Positions 27,441 to 35,384 of a stretch of 38,687 nt of DNA are shown one piece after another (the stretch's first letter is position 1; each line of letters begins with the position of its first letter). The DNA is from Eubacteriaceae bacterium (GTDB lineage Bacteria; Bacillota; Clostridia; Eubacteriales; Eubacteriaceae): contig JAAYJS010000022.1 of NCBI GenBank assembly GCA_012522805.1, positions 1 through 38,687 on the forward strand. Reading direction: 5' to 3'. The notes under the pieces are model-generated. The model saw only the letters and a list, made by a program, of their open reading frames with translations, ran no database searches and was not told where the DNA came from. The translations under genes and the position numbers were made by a program.

Positions 27441-27530
27441 CTATTCTTTGTTCTCTTCCAAGGCTGCAATCGGCTCTTCTTTAACGAGTTTTAAACAGAC
27501 GAGACCTAAAGCAACCCAACCCACGTGGAA
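27441..27530 (-). pseudogene. C-terminal scrap of a membrane transporter
   Basis: A 29-codon minus-strand frame reads HVGWVALGLVCLKLVKEEP then IAALEENKE and a stop: a hydrophobic helix followed by a charged tail, typical of the end of a multi-pass transporter. It is preceded by an in-frame stop and by the end of the flavodoxin gene, so the rest of the gene is missing. The intact ancestor cannot be named from this piece; an MFS-type permease is a guess. Confidence 0.4.
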
Positions 27531-27554
27531 TTATAAAGGGACTTTACAACAATT

Positions 27555-27998
27555 TTAATCTCTAAACCACATAATAGCAGAGATGATATCGTCGTCGCTT
27601 GGATGTCCTTTTGCAATACCTCCGATGTATTTGAAAATGCCGTAGGTATTGAAGCCTTTGCAGTGAAATGTTCTATCCACTTTTAAACCCAAGCCTTCAA
27701 CCATCTTTTTAAAGTTAAGGATGTATGATTTAAAGCCGATACCACTGGTTAAAATCAAATGGATTTTTTTGTCCTTAAGGTTTCCTGCATTTGCTTCGAT
27801 ATATTGCGTTAAACTCTTTGCAGGTTTGCCGTAATAAACCCCACCGGCAAATACCACCTCCGCGTATTCGCTTAAATTCAGCCTATCTGTTTGAGCGATG
27901 GGGCAGGTGTCGCATTCCAATGCCCTAGCCAATTGCAACACCAGTTTTTCCGTATTTTGATGATGTGAACTTTGGTAAACGATTATCTTTTTTTTCAT
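27555..27998 (-). CDS. Flavodoxin-domain protein
   Basis: A 147-residue single-domain flavodoxin-like protein: MKKKIIVYQSSHHQNTEKL gives the phosphate-binding loop after the first strand, VVFAGGVYYGKPAKSL the second conserved loop and LILTSGIGF the third. It resembles flavodoxins of HemG/BilS-like type rather than classical electron-carrier flavodoxins. Probably binds FMN in the cytoplasm. RBS AGGAG. It lies 20 bases downstream of the DUF3052-like gene and is likely co-transcribed with it. Confidence 0.78.
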   Translation of the reverse strand: MKKKIIVYQSSHHQNTEKLVLQLARALECDTCPIAQTDRLNLSEYAEVVFAGGVYYGKPAKSLTQYIEANAGNLKDKKIHLILTSGIGFKSYILNFKKMVEGLGLKVDRTFHCKGFNTYGIFKYIGGIAKGHPSDDDIISAIMWFRD

Positions 27999-28018
27999 CG
28001 TGTTCTCCTCTTTCCTAT

Positions 28019-28420
28019 TTAAGGAATCCGTTTGATACCAATACAGGTAAATGTCTCATTAAAAGCAAACAATTTGTTGAATTTCATTTGCGTGCCTGCC
28101 ACCAAGCCCGTCTCTTCACTGACCGATAGAGCCGGGAAAATATCATCTCGTCCAATAAATTCCTTGTATTGCTTGTTCCCTTTTTTAGGGTAAATCACAT
28201 ATAAAACGCCATGGGGCTTCAACATTTTTTCTTCCCAAACTTCCAAAACCGTATGTTTAAATTCTTTCAATGAAAAGACTGATCGTATCAACAAGTCCAC
28301 AGGATAGTCGCTTTGGGGTTCATCGGGCAACAAGTCGACCGCATCATCCGGGAGGCCAACCCAGCGTTTGTCCGGCAATTTGTCCCATCGCATTTTTTGA
28401 AGTAATGTTAGCTTTCCCAT
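28019..28420 (-). CDS. DUF3052-like small protein
   Basis: A 133-residue cytoplasmic protein. The central part, HGVLYVIYPKKGNKQ, and the end, FNETFTCIGIKRIP, resemble the DUF3052 family (a small Rossmann-like domain where a strand is followed by YPK and a final W/F-x-x-I/L-R-F/K strand). The N-terminal LPDKRWVGLPDDAVDLLPDEP has no known motif. No enzymatic residues can be assigned. AAAGGAAAAGAAAG precedes the ATG. Confidence 0.6.
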   Translation of the reverse strand: MGKLTLLQKMRWDKLPDKRWVGLPDDAVDLLPDEPQSDYPVDLLIRSVFSLKEFKHTVLEVWEEKMLKPHGVLYVIYPKKGNKQYKEFIGRDDIFPALSVSEETGLVAGTQMKFNKLFAFNETFTCIGIKRIP

Positions 28421-28518
28421 CTTTCTTTTCCTTTCTCACGGTTCTTTTTAGTCAATGAGATATCCGATTATTATAACATGGGTGAGGGATAAAAAGTTTA
28501 AGGCCAATCCGTGCAAAT

Positions 28519-28552
28519 AAAAAAAGACAGTCCTGACAACAAGACTGTCTTA
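28519..28552 (-). terminator. Terminator after metal-permease remnant
   Basis: AAGACAGTC (28524-28532) pairs with GACTGTCTT (28543-28551); on the minus strand followed by TTTTTTTATTT. It lies 20 bases after the stop of the truncated permease, indicating that the original operon end is preserved. Confidence 0.85.
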
Positions 28553-28572
28553 ACATACCTTCCTTCAATTTA

Positions 28573-28832
28573 TTAGCTACCATCTACAAGTCCCATTTTT
28601 CGAACTTTTCCATAAATGGACATAATGGCCATACCGACAACGGCACAGATAACGATGGCGCCACCCGGCTTAACATCGTAATAATAGGACAAGATGATTC
28701 CGATCATCATATAGATGAAGCCCAAAACAATCGAGATGATAAAGGTTTGCTTATAAGACCTCGCCACCATTAGAGCCGTCGCCACCGGCAAAACGATGAG
28801 GGATGCTACGAGCAGCGCGCCAACAATTGTGG
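28573..28832 (-). pseudogene. Metal ABC transporter permease (ZnuB/TroC family), C-terminal remnant
   Basis: Read from about 28832 the minus strand gives TIVGALLVASLIVLPVATA and then LMVARSYKQTFIISIVLG, with helices to the C-terminus: the last quarter of an ABC-3 family permease for Zn/Mn. The first three quarters (roughly 190 residues) are missing. The frame joins directly, in a different reading frame, to the ATPase fragment. The short ORF from an internal start (28791) is not a functional permease. Confidence 0.75.
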
Positions 28833-29069
28833 TACATAGCCAATTTCACGAAAACTTTTCATATTTTGAATGTCTTTGTCCAACACCGTTGCGGTGCCTT
28901 TGTCCGGTTTAAACTCACCTAAAATTAATTTTAAAAGTGTGGATTTACCGCTACCGTTTTCTCCTACAAAAGCGACGAGTTCTCCTGAGTGAATGGTAAA
29001 ACTGAGATCATAGATCATCACCTCCTCCGTGTAACCGAAGGTTACGTGATCGATGATAATTGTATTCAT
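28806..29069 (-). pseudogene. Metal ABC transporter ATPase (ZnuC/TroB family), N-terminal remnant
   Basis: MNTIIIDHVTFGYTEEV then VAFVGENGSGKSTLLKLILG (Walker A) and REIGYVPQ (Q-loop) are the start of a ZnuC-type ATPase. Immediately after the Q-loop Gln the frame runs into permease sequence and stops within six codons (LLARCS). The signature motif, Walker B and switch His are absent, so it cannot hydrolyse ATP productively. No substrate-binding protein gene adjoins it. Confidence 0.8.
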
Positions 29070-29153
29070 TGGCATCACTTCATGGAATGATAAAGATTTT
29101 CGATCTTCGTTCTCATCAAATCGATGAATCTTTCTCTTTTTTCGTCAAAACAT

Positions 29154-29180
29154 AAAAAAACTCCCTGTTGATCAGGGAGT
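29154..29180 (-). terminator. Terminator of PTS gene
   Basis: CTCCCTG (29161-29167) pairs with CAGGGAG (29173-29179); seven Ts follow on the minus strand (29154-29160). It lies about 115 bases after the PTS stop. Confidence 0.85.
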
Positions 29181-29295
29181 AATATTTGTACGTTTTATAG
29201 TAAAGAGCGACAGATCTCGGCAATCTCTGAGACGATTGAATTTTATTCCTTCTTAATGTGGCTGTCAGTCGTCTTCGCGCCGAGCGCTATCCAGT

Positions 29296-31480
29296 TTAAC
29301 CTTTAATTTTTAAAATGTCTTCGCTGAGCCTGATCTCTCCGATACCAATGGCTTCGATGCTTTGGTATTCGTAGGTGTTGGCAATAACCATGGGCGTTGT
29401 CAACAAGTAACCAGCGTCTACTATGGCTTTGTCGTCAAAGGTCACTAAGAGTTCTCCTTTTTTAACTTGGTCACCCACTTGTACATGGGTCTCAAAGTGT
29501 TCGCCGTTTAATTTTACCGTGTCGATCCCGATGTGCAGCAGAATTTCGACCCCTTGCGCTGTTTTAAGACCCAAGGCATGTTTGGTGTCGAACACCATGG
29601 TGATTTCCGCATCCACCGGTGCGTAAAGCTTGCCTTCTGTCGGTTCAATGGCTACACCCTCGCCTAAGGCATTGGAAGCAAAGGCTTCGTCCTTAACTTC
29701 ACTCAAGGGCAAGGCCGTACCGTTCATATGAGCACCTAAAATGATTTCCGTTCCGGAGCTTTCTTGAATCTCCGGTTTCTTTTCTTCCATTTCGGTGCTG
29801 GCCACTTCCATAAAATCCGATTCTAAAATGCTGCCTTCTCGGACTTTTTCGACAAACTCCTCCAAGTTTGATTTAACGATGGTCACTTGTGGCCCGTAAA
29901 TGACTTGTATGCCGTTTCCTTTCATGACCACGGCAGAAGCTCCGGTACTCTTTAACAAGTCTTGATTGACCGCAGCGCTGTCTTTGACCGTCAACCTTAA
30001 GCGGGTGGCGCAACAGTCGATATCTTCCAAGTTCTGTAGCCCACCGACACCTTTTACGATGGTTGCAGATTTCATATCCAGCGGCTCCTCGGAAATGCCG
30101 GATTTTGCAACACCGACACCTGTCGTTTTCTGAAAATCGGCTTTGGTGTACATATGTACTTCTTCGTCGTCGTCTTCGCGACCCGGTGTTTTAAGATTCA
30201 ACTTTAAGATAAAGTAACGGAATACGACAAAATAAAGCACAAAGTACACGGCAATAACCGGTACCATCATCATCCAGTTGGATTTTGCCTGTCCCGGTAA
30301 AACACCATAGAGGATAAAGTCGATCAACCCGTCGGAGAAAGTGGTTCCAATACAAATTTCCAACACGTGACACGTGGCAAAGGCAACGCCTGCCAACACG
30401 GCATGAACGGCAAAGAGTACCGGCGCCAAGAACAAGAATGTAAACTCGATCGGCTCAGTGATACCGGTTATAAACGAGGTTAAAGCAACGGACAATAATA
30501 GGGAGCCCGCCACTTTTCTTTTTTCCGGTCGGGCACATCTGTACATGGCTAGAGCTGCACCGGGCAATCCACCCATCATAAAGGGATACTTTCCGGTTAA
30601 AAAACGACAAGCATCCACCGAAAACTTAACGGTATTGGGAGATGCCAACTCCGCAAAGAAGATGTTTTGCGCCCCCATAACGGTAACACCATCGATCGTT
30701 GCCGTACCACCAAGGCTCGTTTGCCAAAATGGCATATAAAAAATATGGTGCAATCCGAAAGGAATCAAGGATCTCTCTATTAAACCGTAGAGGAAGGTTC
30801 CGAAATAACCGGATATGCGAACCAACTCACCTAAAGAAAAAATACCGTTTTGAATGATCGGCCACACATAATAGAGAACAACCCCGGTGATAACCGCTGC
30901 CAAGATAGAAACAATCGGTACAAAACGCGTTCCGGAGAAAAAAGACAGTGAAGCGGGCAATTCCATTTTATAAAACCTGTTACACAGCAAAGCCGTGATA
31001 ACACCGACAACGACCCCGGCAAAGACCCCCATTTGTAAGGTTTGAATGCCGAGCACCGAGGCGATGGCACCGGCTTTTACTTTTTCACTGATGACACCGT
31101 CGACAATAGAGCCGTCTAACTTGAGCATGGTCGAGATGACTGTGATCATAATTAAATAAAAAATACCTGCTGAGATCACAGCGACGCCCTTTTCTTTTTT
31201 GGCCATACCTAAAGCGACAGCCAAAGCAAAAATAAGGGGCAAGTTGACGAACACGGCACCGCCGGCATCGTTGAGCAATAAGAGAATAGAATACAACAAG
31301 GATCCCGGATAAATGATGTTGGATAGGCCATAGGTCGCAATAGTTGTTTGGTTTGTAAAGGAAGAGCCGATCCCAAGCAAAATACCTGCAAAGGGTAAAA
31401 TTGCAATCGGCAAGAATAATGCCTTACCGATTTGTTGTGCGACAGCAAAAATTTGGCCACTTCGTTTTTTTTAGTTCCAT
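29296..31480 (-). pseudogene. PTS EIICBA, glucose family, with frameshift after the start codon
   Basis: The main frame (stop at 29296, open back to about 31450) encodes a full glucose-family EIICBA. The IIC domain (residues 1 to about 410) has LPFAGILLGIGSSF, IERSLIPFGLHHIFYMPFWQ and TGITEPIEFTFLFLAP; the IIB domain has the phospho-Cys motif DIDCCATRLRLTV; the IIA domain has HIGIDTVKLNGEHF with the phospho-His. The only ATG with a proper RBS (AAGGAGG) is at 31480, in another frame (MELKKTKWPNFCC, stop after 18 codons). Removing one A from the A8 tract at 31465-31472 gives MELKKRSGQIFAVAQQIGK and a 727-residue protein. So the gene is either broken, phase-variable, slippage-decoded or miscalled. 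Sugar is probably glucose or a related hexose. Confidence 0.85.
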
Positions 31481-31568
31481 AAAGTCCTCCTTAATTTCTT
31501 TACATCAGCTTGAGTTACAAGCAAAATAACGCAACGTGTTTGTGCCCTTTCATCACTTTTTCGTAAAA

Positions 31569-31582
31569 AAACAATATTGTTT
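31569..31582. promoter_or_regulatory. Palindrome near transcription start of PTS gene
   Basis: AAACAATATTGTTT is a perfect 14-base palindrome centred about 20 bases downstream of the -10 box, a typical repressor operator position. Regulator unknown. No antiterminator RAT-like hairpin or strong cre site was recognised. Confidence 0.5.
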
Positions 31583-31593
31583 CTATTGATTTT

Positions 31594-31622
31594 ATTATAG
31601 TGGTTTATGCGATCATTCTCAA
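31594..31622 (-). promoter_or_regulatory. Promoter of PTS gene
   Basis: TTGAGA (31617-31622) and a perfect TATAAT (31594-31599) with 17-base spacing on the minus strand. It gives a leader of about 105 bases before the ATG at 31480, so the 31480 start is within the transcript. Confidence 0.75.
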
Positions 31623-31695
31623 CTTTTTTCCCATTTGATTTCCGGATTCTTGGAAGTTCTCTGTGCTTATAAGAAATCATAGGATGGATAACGAT

Positions 31696-31729
31696 AAAAA
31701 AACTCGGTTTCATTTTTGAAACCGAGTTT
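31696..31729 (-). terminator. Terminator of fusion-fprA operon
   Basis: AAACTCGGTTTCA (31700-31712) pairs perfectly with TGAAACCGAGTTT (31717-31729) around TTTT, with seven Ts on the minus strand. It ends the operon about 80 bases after the flavodiiron stop. Confidence 0.88.
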
Positions 31730-31806
31730 ATATAGGAAGTATTTTTGAAAGAGGATTTTAAAAATACTAACCACTCTAGACTAAGCCGCGATCCTTTAAG
31801 GGGTGA

Positions 31807-33021
31807 TTATTCAATACCCTTTACAGAATCTGCTATGGCATCCGCCAAGTTGTCTAAATCTATTTCTTTATCTTCGTTCAGCGCACTTGCTAAAGTCACT
31901 CTACCGGAGAGGACATCGATAAATTTCATTTCTTCATCTAAGAATTCTTCGATTAAATCGCCGGATTTAGGTGCCCAAGTACCGTTTTCGATAACGGCAA
32001 AGGTACGGTTTTGTACATTGAGGGCTTTCATATCCATCAAGTAGTTGTGCATGACCGGATAAATACCCAGGTTGTACGTGACCGAAGCTAAAACGACATG
32101 ACTTAAGCGGAAAGTTTCAGAGATCAGATAAGATACGTGGGTGTTGGATACGTCATAGACGTGTACATTGGTAACGCCACGCTCACATAATTTGCTGGCA
32201 AGGGATTGTGCCGCAAATTCTGTATTGCCGTACATAGAAGCATAGGCAATCAGAACACCCTTTTCTTCCGGTTCGTAACGACTCCATTTGTCGTATTTGT
32301 CTAGGATATAACCTAAATCTTTGCGCCATACAGGTCCGTGGAGAGGACAGATAATTTCAATCGGCAAGGTCGATGCTTTTTTAAGCGCCATTTGAACAAA
32401 GGTGCCGTATTTACCGACAATATTGGTAAAGTAACGACGGGCTTCGTCTAGCCAATCTCTATCAAAATCGACTTCGTCTGCAAAGAGTTTACCATCGAGG
32501 GCAATGAATGAACCAAAGGCATCTGCGGAAAATAGAATGTTGTCGGTCAAGGCATAGCTGACCATGGCTTCCGGCCAATGCACCATGGGTATCTCCACAA
32601 ACGCAATGTTGTGTTTACCCAAGCTCAGGGTGTCCCCTTCTTTAACTTCTATTTGTTCCACGCGATCGATATCAAAGCCAAATTGATGCATCATCATATA
32701 AGCTTTTTCCGTACTGACCAATTTCACATTGGGGTAGCGAAGAATAATTTCTTCAATCGATGCGCCGTGGTCCGGTTCCATATGGTTGATGATTAAATAA
32801 TCTAAATCTCTTCCTTGAAGGACTTGCTCGATATTTTCCAAAAATTGTCTGGCGATGGACCAATCGACAGTGTCGAACAATGCGGTTTTTTCGTCCATCA
32901 TTAAGTATGAGTTATAGGAAACACCTCTAGGAATAGGATGAATGTTTTCAAACAATTCTAAGCGATGATCGTTACCACCTACCCAAAAGAGATCTTCCGT
33001 TACATTTCTTACACAATACAT
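31807..33021 (-). CDS. fprA: Flavodiiron protein (FprA-type O2/NO reductase)
   Basis: A 404-residue flavodiiron protein. The N-terminal metallo-beta-lactamase domain (1 to about 250) carries the diiron ligands in NHMEPDHGAS (H-x-E-x-D-H), MVHWPEAM, SADAFGSF and CPLHGPVW. The C-terminal flavodoxin domain starts at IAYASMYGNTEFAA and binds FMN. There is no fused rubredoxin or NADH oxidase module. Clostridial FprA reduces O2 to water with electrons from reduced rubredoxin. The ATG at 33021 has AGGAG at 8 bases; a GTG at 33030 touches the RBS and is rejected. Starts 14 bases after the fusion gene, which ends in a rubredoxin, so the partner is probably encoded directly upstream. Confidence 0.94.
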   Translation of the reverse strand: MYCVRNVTEDLFWVGGNDHRLELFENIHPIPRGVSYNSYLMMDEKTALFDTVDWSIARQFLENIEQVLQGRDLDYLIINHMEPDHGASIEEIILRYPNVKLVSTEKAYMMMHQFGFDIDRVEQIEVKEGDTLSLGKHNIAFVEIPMVHWPEAMVSYALTDNILFSADAFGSFIALDGKLFADEVDFDRDWLDEARRYFTNIVGKYGTFVQMALKKASTLPIEIICPLHGPVWRKDLGYILDKYDKWSRYEPEEKGVLIAYASMYGNTEFAAQSLASKLCERGVTNVHVYDVSNTHVSYLISETFRLSHVVLASVTYNLGIYPVMHNYLMDMKALNVQNRTFAVIENGTWAPKSGDLIEEFLDEEMKFIDVLSGRVTLASALNEDKEIDLDNLADAIADSVKGIE

Positions 33022-33035
33022 GTTTTTCACTCCTC

Positions 33036-34961
33036 TTATATTCTATTTTCCGGGTAATCCATGACGATGAATTGTTCTTTATCTTCGCCACATTCCGGGC
33101 AAATCCATTCTTCCGGTAATTTTTCGAAAAGTGTACCCGGTGCGATGTCCGTATCCGGATCTCCCAAGTCTGCATTATATTCGTAACCGCAACCGTTGCA
33201 TAAGTAGGTTTTGAAGTTTGGTGCCAATTTTTTCGGTTTGGAACGTCTCATTTTTTGCATTGGCGGAGCCGGTTCTTTTTTACCAGTATCCAAAGCTTTA
33301 GCTAAGGCCGGTAGGATTTCCATCAGATCTCCGACAATACCGTAGTCACAATTGGCGAAAATCGGTGCTCTTGCATTGTTGTTGATCGCTACGATTGTCG
33401 TCGCATTGCGAATACCTTTCAAGTGCTGTCCGGCGCCGGAAATACCACAGGCCACGTAGAGGTTTCCGTTGAAGGTTTGACCACTCATACCGACATAGCG
33501 ATTTAGTGGCAAATATTTCAAGTTTTCCGCTACAGGACGAGAGGATCCGATGGCTGCGCCAGCATGTTGCGCCAATTCTTCCGCTATCGCCACGTTCTCT
33601 TTCGGACCGATTCCTTTACCAACGGAGACCACTCTTTCCGCATCTCGGATGGGAGTGTCTATTGGGATACCGACTGTAAAATCGTAACCGTCTTTTTCGA
33701 GTGCTTCAACCAGAGCATCCACTTTATCTTGGGTGCTGCCTTCGTTGAAGATCATTTTCTTACGTTCGCCGGTTACAGCGCCTTTTTTCTTAGATTCAAC
33801 TGCTTTTTCTCTCTTCGGCGGTCTGCCTAAGATTTGAGAAGCGATGACAACCCGTTGAATTTCGTTGGTACCTTCATAAATGGTTGTAATCTTAGCGTCT
33901 CTGTAAGCGCGTTCAACTTCCATACCCTTCATGTAACCCGATCCACCGAAAATTTGTAGCGAATCGTTACAGACTTCTAGGGCTATGTCTGATGCGTACA
34001 ATTTAGCCATGGCCGCTTCCATTGCAAAGGGCTCGCCAGCGTCTTTTAATTCTGCAGCATGGTAAATAAAGTAACGTGCCGCACGCAGCTTGACTGCCAT
34101 GTCGGCTATTTTAAAGGAAATACTTTGTTGGAAAGCTATGGGGATTCCAAATTGTATTCTTTCTTTTGCGTAGGCTACCGCGTGATCGTAAGCGCCTTGG
34201 GCAATTCCCAATGCTTGAGCACCGATACCTATACGGCCACCGTCCAAGGTGGACATAGCAATTCTAAACCCTTGGCCTTCTTTACCCAATAAGTTTTCCT
34301 TTGGAACTTTTACGTTGTTAAAAACTAATTCTGCTGTGGATGAGGAACGAATACCCAATTTATCGTAATGATCTCCGAAAGTAAAACCTTCCCATTCTTT
34401 TTCTACGATAAATGCGGAGATTCCTCTGGTGCCTATACCCGGGGTGGTCACTGCAAAAACGACATAGTAATCTGCGTAGGGTGCATTGGTAATAAAAATT
34501 TTGTTACCGTTGAGTATGTAATAGTCGCCATCTCGTTCTGCTGTGGTTTCTGTACCACCGGCATCAGAGCCTGCTTCCGTTTCGGTTAAGCCGAAGGCGC
34601 CTATTTTTTCGCCTTTTGCCAGGGGAACTAAATATTTCTGTTTTTGTTCCTCTGTACCATAGGCAAAGATGGGATAAGAACCTAAGGACACATGAGCCGA
34701 TAAAATAACGCCTGTCCCACCATCTACACGGGAAAGCTCTTCTACACCGATCGCATAACTGATGGTGTCTTTACCCATTCCGCCGTATTCTTCGGGGAAG
34801 GGTAACCCCATGTAACCTTTGCTTGCAAAATCATGAATTTGTTCTTCCGGGAATTGGTTGTTTTGGTCCAATTCGAAAGCAATGGGTTTGATTTCGTTTT
34901 CAGCCCACTCTCTAATCTCCTTACGTAACGCTTCATGTTCCGCTGTAGTAGTATACTTCAT
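33036..34961 (-). CDS. Acyl-CoA dehydrogenase / ETF-alpha FAD domain / rubredoxin fusion protein
   Basis: A 641-residue three-module redox protein. Residues 1 to about 385: complete short-chain acyl-CoA dehydrogenase (FGLTETEAGSDAGG, FITNAPYADYY, GGRIGIGAQALGIAQ, IYEGTNEIQRVVI with the catalytic Glu). A charged linker follows (about 385-440). About 445-570: the FAD-binding C-terminal domain of ETF alpha only (VVSVGKGIGPKENVAIAEEL, GSSRPVAENL, YVGMSGQTFNG, YVACGISGAGQHLKGI, NNNARAPIFANCDYG); the ETF-alpha N-terminal domain and ETF beta are absent. Residues 585-641: rubredoxin (LCNGCGYEYNADLGDPD, APGTLFEKLPEEWICPECG). The ATG at 34961 follows AGGAGG at 8 bases and aligns exactly with the bcd start. 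An in-frame ATG at 35120, also with an RBS, would add 53 charged residues. Cytoplasmic; substrate acyl-CoA unknown. Confidence 0.93.
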   Translation of the reverse strand: MKYTTTAEHEALRKEIREWAENEIKPIAFELDQNNQFPEEQIHDFASKGYMGLPFPEEYGGMGKDTISYAIGVEELSRVDGGTGVILSAHVSLGSYPIFAYGTEEQKQKYLVPLAKGEKIGAFGLTETEAGSDAGGTETTAERDGDYYILNGNKIFITNAPYADYYVVFAVTTPGIGTRGISAFIVEKEWEGFTFGDHYDKLGIRSSSTAELVFNNVKVPKENLLGKEGQGFRIAMSTLDGGRIGIGAQALGIAQGAYDHAVAYAKERIQFGIPIAFQQSISFKIADMAVKLRAARYFIYHAAELKDAGEPFAMEAAMAKLYASDIALEVCNDSLQIFGGSGYMKGMEVERAYRDAKITTIYEGTNEIQRVVIASQILGRPPKREKAVESKKKGAVTGERKKMIFNEGSTQDKVDALVEALEKDGYDFTVGIPIDTPIRDAERVVSVGKGIGPKENVAIAEELAQHAGAAIGSSRPVAENLKYLPLNRYVGMSGQTFNGNLYVACGISGAGQHLKGIRNATTIVAINNNARAPIFANCDYGIVGDLMEILPALAKALDTGKKEPAPPMQKMRRSKPKKLAPNFKTYLCNGCGYEYNADLGDPDTDIAPGTLFEKLPEEWICPECGEDKEQFIVMDYPENRI

Positions 34962-35012
34962 ACCTCTTTCCTCCTTGAAAACTTCTTTTGACGATTCTGA
35001 AAAATTTGGTGT

Positions 35013-35070
35013 TTTTTGGACTTCGTCCTGATTTTTGCCTTTTTCAGCTGGTTTTTGGACTTTGTCCTGA
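35013..35070. repeat. Direct repeat in the N-terminal extension frame of the fusion gene
   Basis: Two near-identical 19-base copies (35013-35031 and 35052-35070, one mismatch) are spaced exactly 39 bases, or 13 codons, giving QDKVQKP and QDEVQKT in the in-frame extension. The multiple-of-three spacing suggests that this stretch is or was translated. Confidence 0.55.
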
Positions 35071-35192
35071 ACATTATCTTTCTCAGTCACCTTCCTTCTT
35101 TTTCTAAAAAACAATCTCATATACCCCGGCTCCTTTTAACCTCTTACCAAGGTTTTTTCATTTTGTTGATCCTGTAGGTCATATATAAATTG

Positions 35193-35221
35193 ATCTTAAC
35201 ACCTTATGTAATCCTTGTCAA
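35193..35221 (-). promoter_or_regulatory. Promoter of fusion-fprA operon
   Basis: A perfect TTGACA (35216-35221), a 17-base spacer and TAAGAT (35193-35198) on the minus strand. The start site near 35186 lies upstream of both candidate start codons (35120 and 34961). Confidence 0.8.
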
Positions 35222-35228
35222 TGGTAAT

Positions 35229-35246
35229 TATGGTAATTTTACCATA
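35229..35246. promoter_or_regulatory. Inverted repeat (candidate operator) upstream of fusion-fprA promoter
   Basis: TATGGTAATTTTACCATA has perfect 8-base arms around TT, and a further ATGGTAAT half-site lies at 35221-35228 against the -35 box. An activator or repressor site is plausible; it does not match the PerR, Fur or Rex consensus as I know them. Confidence 0.55.
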
Positions 35247-35333
35247 TTATTTTATATTCAGTCATATTTAAGAATCACATCTCTTAACTATCAGTTAAAT
35301 TGATGCGATGGTTTTTTCTCTTTTAAAATATAA

Positions 35334-35377
35334 AAAAAAGCAAACCGATTGGTTCGAACCAATCGGTTTGCTTTTTT
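35334..35377 (-). terminator. Terminator of rtcB
   Basis: A near-perfect 44-base palindrome centred on TTCGAA: AAGCAAACCGATTGG pairs with CCAATCGGTTTGCTT, with A- and T-runs on both sides. It lies directly after the rtcB stop. Confidence 0.9.
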
Positions 35378-35384
35378 AAAGGTT

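Noticed and set aside
28573..28791. 72-residue protein considered as an intact small membrane protein
   Set aside because: Permease similarity continues upstream of its start in the same frame, so it is the tail of a truncated gene.
29296..31413. PTS gene starting at the TTG at 31413
   Set aside because: No RBS there, and PtsG-like sequence (IFAVAQQIGKALF) continues upstream in frame; the true start is 31480 across a frameshift.
31807..35120. Fusion gene considered as an assembly artefact joining separate genes
   Set aside because: The frame is uninterrupted through both linkers, domain borders are clean, and similar fusions are known in anaerobe annotations.
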